Positions 58,920 to 64,000 of a stretch of DNA of 64,000 bases are shown here, in pieces. The notes below the pieces were generated by a model that made no database searches, was not told where the DNA came from, and saw nothing but the letters and a program-made list of their open reading frames with translations. Source of the stretch: Sycobia sp. Sy_11 (lineage: Eukaryota; Arthropoda; Insecta; Hymenoptera; Epichrysomallidae); assembly GCA_018907035.1 (NCBI GenBank), contig JACCIC010000227.1, positions 331,001 to 395,000 of the forward strand, given 5' to 3'. Position 1 is the stretch's first letter. Each line of letters starts with the position of its first letter. The position numbers were made by a program, and so were the translations under genes.

Positions 58920-60668
58920 ATGAAAATGATTCGCCTAAAAGGCCGAATGTCAATGACAATTATTTTAATGCTTTTGTTTGCTTTATTAATCATTGTTTAT
59001 CATATATTAAGCAGTGAAGTGGAAGATATTTCATCTCCTAAGATCCAGTCACATTTAAGGGTGTATGATGATTATGTGACTCAAAGTTTAAAGAATCTTT
59101 TATTAGTACAAAAAATAGAATCTCAAATAATAAATGATATCAAGTTTGATTCCACACTTAAAAGTTTTGATAACGACGTAGATCAAAGTTCATACAATCA
59201 TGAATCACTTTATAAAGGACATAAAATTGTGCATTTAGATCTTAAAGGTGCACCTCCAATCATAAATTATTATAAATATCTTTTTCCAATTATAAAAAAA
59301 CTAGGAGCAACTGGAATACTAATAGAATATGAGGATATGTTTCCTTTTAAAGATGATCTTGCTGATGTCAGTGCTCAAAATTGTTATTCTAGGAATGAAA
59401 TTATGTTAATTCAAAAAATTGCTAAAGAAAATAATCTTATTATTATTCCACTAATTCAAACTTTTGGGCATTTAGAATTTGTGTTAAAATTAAAAAAATA
59501 TATAAGGTATCGAGAAGTTAGTCGATATCCACAAGTTCTATGCCCTTCATACAATAAAACGATAAATCTTGTTTACAATATGCTAGATCAAGTTATTGCT
59601 ATGCATCCATATATTAAATATTTACACATTGGTGCAGATGAAGTTTATCAGTTAGGTGAATGCAATAGATGTTTGGAAACAATGTCACGATATCAATGGA
59701 ATAAAAGACAACTATTTCTTAATCATGTTCATGTTATTGCTTCCTACCTCAAAAAGAAGTATCCTCATCTTACTATTCTAATGTGGGATGATGAATTTAG
59801 AGATATAGATCCTCTAGAAATAATTAATAAAGGATTAAACTTATTAATAGAACCAGTTATATGGAAATATACAACAGATCCGATTTCTTCATTAAATGAT
59901 CAATTATGGAAAAATTATGCACGTGTTTGGAAATCAGTGTGGGTAGCTACAGCATTTAAAGGTGCAACAGCACCAGATAGATTTTATACAGATATTTCAT
60001 ATCATGTAGAAAATCATCAGCGCTGGTTAGAAATTATTGTTCGTCAATCAAAGCATTTAAACTTTAAAGGTGTGATTCTTACTGGTTGGCAAAGGTATGA
60101 TCACTTTAGCGTTTTATGTGAACTTTTACCATCTGCATTACCATCATTAGCAATAAACTTAATGGTTTTACAGTCTTCTGATTATAATATGTTTCCGATT
60201 GAAGTACCTCGTAAAATAATGGAAATTCTTAACTGTGATGGTATAATTACTTTAAGTCTTCCAGAACCTCAATATGGATGGACTAAATGCAACTATTTTG
60301 GTGCATCTGTTTATACCGCGATCCATCGACTTCACTCATTATGTCAAGAAATTGCAAGAATGGAACAAGATAGCACATTCAAGGGTTGGTTGAAACCGTA
60401 TAATATAAAATATGCTTTTTCGAATCCTAGTCATGTTGAAAAAGCAGTGGCTGAATTAGATAGATACAAAATGGAAATTGTTTATATTGAAAAAGAGATG
60501 AAAAGTGCAATGGAAGGAATTTACACTAATTATACAATTCAGGAGTGGTTGGAAACTTATTTATACCCTTTAAACGAGAAAGTTATGGCTTTGTGGGATG
60601 CTAAGGAAAAAATACTTGAGAAAGATTCGTGGCCAAGGCGACCATTAACAAAGCCTCCTGATTTATAA
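58920..60668 (+). CDS. HEXD: Hexosaminidase D-like beta-N-acetylhexosaminidase (GH20)
   Basis: A single uninterrupted frame of 582 residues encodes a GH20 enzyme that removes terminal beta-linked N-acetylhexosamine. Residues 12-30 (MTIILMLLFALLIIVYHIL) form a membrane anchor with a basic N-terminus, giving a type II topology. The barrel starts near 101 (HKIVHLDLKGAPP). The GH20 catalytic Asp-Glu pair is Asp240-Glu241 in HIGADEVYQLGEC, and further substrate-pocket motifs are TFGHLEF, WDDEF and GWQRYDHF. The C-terminal 130 residues are helical and charged. It is longer than the human protein. The start is the first Met of the frame; a 5' UTR intron ending at 58868 is likely. It converges on Rab28 with about 1.1 kb between stop codons. 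All expected catalytic residues are present. Confidence 0.93.
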   Translation: MKMIRLKGRMSMTIILMLLFALLIIVYHILSSEVEDISSPKIQSHLRVYDDYVTQSLKNLLLVQKIESQIINDIKFDSTLKSFDNDVDQSSYNHESLYKGHKIVHLDLKGAPPIINYYKYLFPIIKKLGATGILIEYEDMFPFKDDLADVSAQNCYSRNEIMLIQKIAKENNLIIIPLIQTFGHLEFVLKLKKYIRYREVSRYPQVLCPSYNKTINLVYNMLDQVIAMHPYIKYLHIGADEVYQLGECNRCLETMSRYQWNKRQLFLNHVHVIASYLKKKYPHLTILMWDDEFRDIDPLEIINKGLNLLIEPVIWKYTTDPISSLNDQLWKNYARVWKSVWVATAFKGATAPDRFYTDISYHVENHQRWLEIIVRQSKHLNFKGVILTGWQRYDHFSVLCELLPSALPSLAINLMVLQSSDYNMFPIEVPRKIMEILNCDGIITLSLPEPQYGWTKCNYFGASVYTAIHRLHSLCQEIARMEQDSTFKGWLKPYNIKYAFSNPSHVEKAVAELDRYKMEIVYIEKEMKSAMEGIYTNYTIQEWLETYLYPLNEKVMALWDAKEKILEKDSWPRRPLTKPPDL

Positions 60669-60669
60669 C

Positions 60670-61766
60670 AAATAGTTTTCATTTCGTAGGATTTAAAAAA
60701 TTCATAGTGACTAGTGTATATGTAAAGCTTAGATTTTGTTGGAGTGTAATCCATTTGAAAATCAAGATTTTCACCGTCCATTAACAAGGATAATTATAAG
60801 ACTACAGATTGAGAACGCTGAAAAATATGTACATATATGATATGTATTTGATAATCAACTGTTAAAACTAGAAATTATTACTATAGGAATGTATATTGTT
60901 AAATGATACAAAAAAACTTGAAGACTAATTTATTGAAATGCTTTTGTTAAAATGATTGAATTATTTATGTGAACAAAGTATGCAATTAATTCTTATTTAT
61001 GTTATCAATTAAAACATTTTAAAGCCTAAGACAATTATAAACATTTTTGTATAAAACTTATTTTATAAATAATTATAAAAGTAAAAAAGTTTAAAAAAGG
61101 CCTATTAATTATTAAAAAGTTTATTGTAAAATCAAAATTCATGATTTTACTTTACAATCTTGATATTTATCATTTAATTTCAGACACATTAAAATTTACA
61201 TAAATGAATTTGTCATACATTGATTATGTTTGTAAAAAATTCTATAGTTAACACAATTAAACGGTATCATTACATTTTATGTGAAATTATTTGATGTCTT
61301 TATCCCTATAATAATTGAAAGTAGATTTATATAGTTTCTTATATCAAGCTATTTAAATTATTTTTATTTTCATCTATTATCATTTAATTATTTGTACCTT
61401 TATAATCACAGTGATTGCATTCGAATATTCACACATACCATTATGTGAGGAAATTAATAAATTATAACGAAATAAAGTCCATAATTTTACAAATTCTACG
61501 GAGTAAATATAACTTAACTATATAGAAAAATTAAAAATTTGGTATTTTGATTATTAACAGCAATGTCCTTTAATCTATCATGTTAGTAATCTAATTTTGA
61601 TAATAAATACGCAATCCTGGCTTATTCATACGTATTATATTTTATGAAATATTAACCACATTTGTCAAACTCCATTAATTCATTATCACCTACGTCTATA
61701 TTTTTTCGAAGATTTACAAAACTTGCAATATTTATTACATTATTATATTTTACGTAAATTATCTTA
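60670..61766. other. Intergenic region between convergent genes
   Basis: This holds the 3' untranslated regions of HEXD (plus) and Rab28 (minus). Several AATAAA-type signals are present on both strands. No gene was found. Confidence 0.6.
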
Positions 61767-63682
61767 CTATTGCAAAGAGCAGGCGACTGATTTTGATATA
61801 GGAAGTTTTGGATGAAAATTATGAATCATGATGTGTTTTTTATTAGGGCGTCTCTTGACAATTTTCTGTTTACGATTAATTGGCATATCCACCGAGTCGC
61901 CGATTTCGGCGGCTATAATTGGTTTGTGGAAGTCTTGATCCGCTTTCGATAGTCGTACTCCAAGACTTTTTGCAGCGAGATTCACTATAGAAAGCGACAC
62001 CTAAAATTAAAGTAGATATTAATTTTTATATATATTAATTAAATTAGTTGTTTTATTAAGCATAAATTAAATTAGTATTTCCTGTAAATTTACACACATT
62101 CGTAATTTAAAGTAAATTATTTTTTACAAAACATAACAAATCTGTGAGTTTAAAAAAATTTACGCCATATTAAAGATTGTCAATGTAGTAATTTTTAATT
62201 CAAATTAATAAAAAATATAGAATATAAATTAATTTATAAAATGATGTAGGCACGTGAGAATAACGAAAACTATTGCCTAATTCAAGTCCTGTAGTAATAT
62301 AATTACAACTTTGAATTTAGGAGTAAGATTCCAATTGATATTTTTTATGTATAGCACAGAATGCCAATTCAATTTGTAAACTTACGAATTTGCCGGTGGG
62401 AAAAGGGTGTCTTCGGAGAGACTCGGGTGGGCAAGGAAAGAGAAATGATTCTAATTCGAGTAAGGACAATCCATAAAATGACGTCAAATTTTTTTGCGTA
62501 AGGGAGGGATTGAAGATTTTCTTACACTATTCTTAATTACTTACGAAGGGGTCGGGAACGTGGTAATTATCTTACATAAGGATTATAATTATAGAAAATA
62601 GTAAATTAATAAATATTTCTATTGATATTACAGTCCAATTAAATAAATTAAACTAGTAGATAACAATATGAATATATATTTATATCAATATTAATACATA
62701 TCAATATAATGTAATTAACTGAACATTATAATGACAGTTAGACTGTCTTTGTTTATTGTTTATTTCATGTATTGTTATGTATTAGTTTAATTTATTTAAT
62801 TGGACTGTAAGATCAATAGGAATATTTATTAATTTATTTAAAAACAGTCGACATAAGCACCATTATCGCCGAGCTCACAAAACACGTATAACGTTAGCGG
62901 CTGCCACTTAAAAAGTTAGCAATGAATATTGCTGAAAATTTTATCGTACTTCAGCGGTATGCGCACCAACATGATAAAAAAACGGAGGTCTACTATGCGT
63001 TTGTAAACAAAGCACATGTAAATTATTACAGCGGCGCTTGTGTCAGATATACAATATTGAAAAGTGTATTGTTGTAATAAATGAGAAAATTTAATACAAA
63101 TAAGTTTCTTTAAAAGCATTATATAATATATAATATAAATTGTTCAGAAATTGTGTTCTCTGTTGTTTTTTTTTTATAAAAGTTTATTAGATATTTTTAT
63201 ATTATACATTTTTAAAAGATACGCGTTATTTTTGGAGAAGGGGAGAAACTCCGAAAGCAAACGAAGAAGATATAAGAGGATAAGAAAATTAACAAAGGGT
63301 AGCACAGTTTTATGAAGATGGTCGCTATTATATTATTCTAAAGCTACGATAAAATGTTTGATCGACAAGTCATTATATCGAAAAAAAGAATAGATTGATT
63401 TTCTTTTAAAATTTTAATTTTAAGAATATAATTTATATTATTATTTACCGATTCACCGCTGCGAGCTGACATATCATGATACTGAAATCCATTTTCAGCA
63501 GCGAAGCGATACGATCGTTCTCTTTTAACTGTTCGCTGGTGTTCCATATCGCATTTGTTGCCTATGATGGCCATTATTGGCAATGTTTGTAAACCTTCGT
63601 TCAGATCCCGTATTTCAGCTATCCATTCTTCAAGAATATCAAAACTGGAACTGTTTGTAACATCGTAAACTAACAAAATAAT
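61767..63682 (-). CDS. Rab28: Rab28 GTPase, last two exons (5' part beyond window)
   Basis: Two minus-strand exons join in phase 0: 63682-63449 and 62000-61767 (stop TAG). Rab28 is an atypical Rab linked to cilia and vesicle traffic. The first exon gives the strand after switch II (IILLVYDVTNSSSFDILEEW), the guanine-binding NKxD motif as GNKCDMEH and the G5-like box MSARSGES. The last exon continues VSLSIVNLAAKSLGVRLSKA and ends in CSLQ. That is a CAAX box of the farnesylation type, as in Rab28 (CAVQ in human) and unlike the double-Cys tail of most Rabs. P-loop, switch I and switch II exons must lie beyond 64000. The 1.4-kb last intron contains three transposon relics. Confidence 0.9.
62602..62836. 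mobile_element. Penelope-derived fold-back (MITE-like) element in Rab28 intron
   Basis: Two 54-base inverted arms (62602-62655 and 62783-62836) differ at about two positions and contain TTACAGTCCAATTAAATAAA. The interior includes GACAGTTAGACTGTC followed by TTTGTTTA, matching the Penelope 3' region. Compared with the element at 22381 it has lost the hammerhead part, so it consists of little more than the two facing termini. Confidence 0.75.
62862..62981. mobile_element. Mariner inverted-repeat fragment
   Basis: The run from ATCGCCGAGCTCAC through CGTTAGCGGCTGCCACTTAA and TATTGCTGAAAATTTTATCG to CACCAACATGATAAAAAA matches one long inverted repeat of the mariner family at 22887 and 45562. The outer end and the transposase are missing. 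Confidence 0.85.
62982..63046 (-). mobile_element. SINE body fragment
   Basis: This stretch (CGGAGGTCTACTATGCGTTT, AAACAAAGCACATGTAAATT, ATTACAGCGGCGC) matches the unique body of the SINE at 15753-15964. It abuts the mariner fragment directly, and the tRNA head and tail are absent. Confidence 0.8.
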
Positions 63683-63827
63683 CTGGAATTTTGTCAAAAC
63701 ATTAATATTCATTGTAGTTATGAAGTTATTGTGTTATTACATTATCAAAATTTTAATTGTTAATTTCATTTTCTTAGATTCGACTTTTAGATATAATCAT
63801 TACTCTAATAATTAAATATTCTTACAG

Positions 63828-64000
63828 ATTATTGTCTCAGAGAACCTGTACATTATATTTTCATTGATGCAAACTGTAATTTACCTATGAGTTTCGTAGA
63901 CCGTACTTTAGAAATACTGCCTAATAACAGAATACTGCCGATATGCAATATTTATTTGATGATGAGTTATTTTATTGATTTGTCCCCTTCTGAATACAAA
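63828..64000 (+). CDS. Possible coding exon running off the window end
   Basis: After an acceptor-like CTTACAG (63821-63827) one plus-strand frame stays open to the last base (YCLREPVHYIFIDANCNLPM, then VDRTLEILPNN and further). This is unusually long for such AT-rich DNA. I recognise no family. It could be an exon of an unknown gene opposite or within Rab28, or a chance frame. Confidence 0.22.

Noticed and set aside
1..64000. CRISPR array, prophage, bacterial operon or defence system
   Set aside because: No spaced direct repeats and no prokaryotic gene layout; the introns and transposons are those of an insect nuclear genome.

Overview
The window looks like insect nuclear DNA, most likely from a hymenopteran (ant or wasp). 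It is AT-rich, has spliceosomal introns with GT/AG borders, is crowded with (TA)n and other microsatellites, and carries several degenerate mariner elements. It encodes an inotocin (insect oxytocin/vasopressin-like) precursor, a gene kept in ants and some wasps but lost in honeybees. The assignment to Hymenoptera is an inference from gene content; no species can be named from the sequence alone.

Layout. 1-7 kb: one GC-rich cuticular protein gene on the minus strand, an old SINE, and GC-rich promoter-like DNA near 6.3-7.0 kb. 7-33 kb: mostly gene-free DNA with microsatellites, a textbook tRNA-derived SINE with target-site duplications (15.7-16.0 kb), a Penelope-derived fold-back element (22.4-22.7 kb), an internally deleted mariner (22.9-23.8 kb) and a 5'-truncated LINE (25.0-25.8 kb). 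33.6-42 kb: a compact minus-strand gene block with HtrA2 (seven exons), inotocin (three exons) and ZCCHC4 (four exons), all reconstructed here exon by exon. 42-58 kb: a transposon graveyard with at least four more Tc1/mariner-type copies, a Penelope-like element that carries a hammerhead-ribozyme-like core, and a decayed open frame interrupted by a mariner. 58.9-64 kb: hexosaminidase D (plus, single coding exon) converges on the 3' exons of Rab28 (minus), whose last intron holds three transposon relics.

The host genes do not form a pathway. HtrA2 is a mitochondrial protease, ZCCHC4 an rRNA N6-methyladenosine methyltransferase, inotocin a neuropeptide precursor, HEXD a beta-hexosaminidase, Rab28 a farnesylated cilium/trafficking GTPase, and the first gene a structural cuticle protein. 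The most notable points are: (1) the inotocin gene has a clean mature peptide and splice sites but a single-base frameshift in its neurophysin domain; (2) Penelope-derived sequences form near-perfect fold-back elements and carry a hammerhead-like motif; (3) two mariner copies about 22 kb apart share an internal deletion of the same part of the transposase and have very long inverted repeats, which suggests a non-autonomous family; (4) a compact imperfect hairpin lies at 27.9 kb. I saw no CRISPR array, bacterial operon, rRNA or intact tRNA gene.
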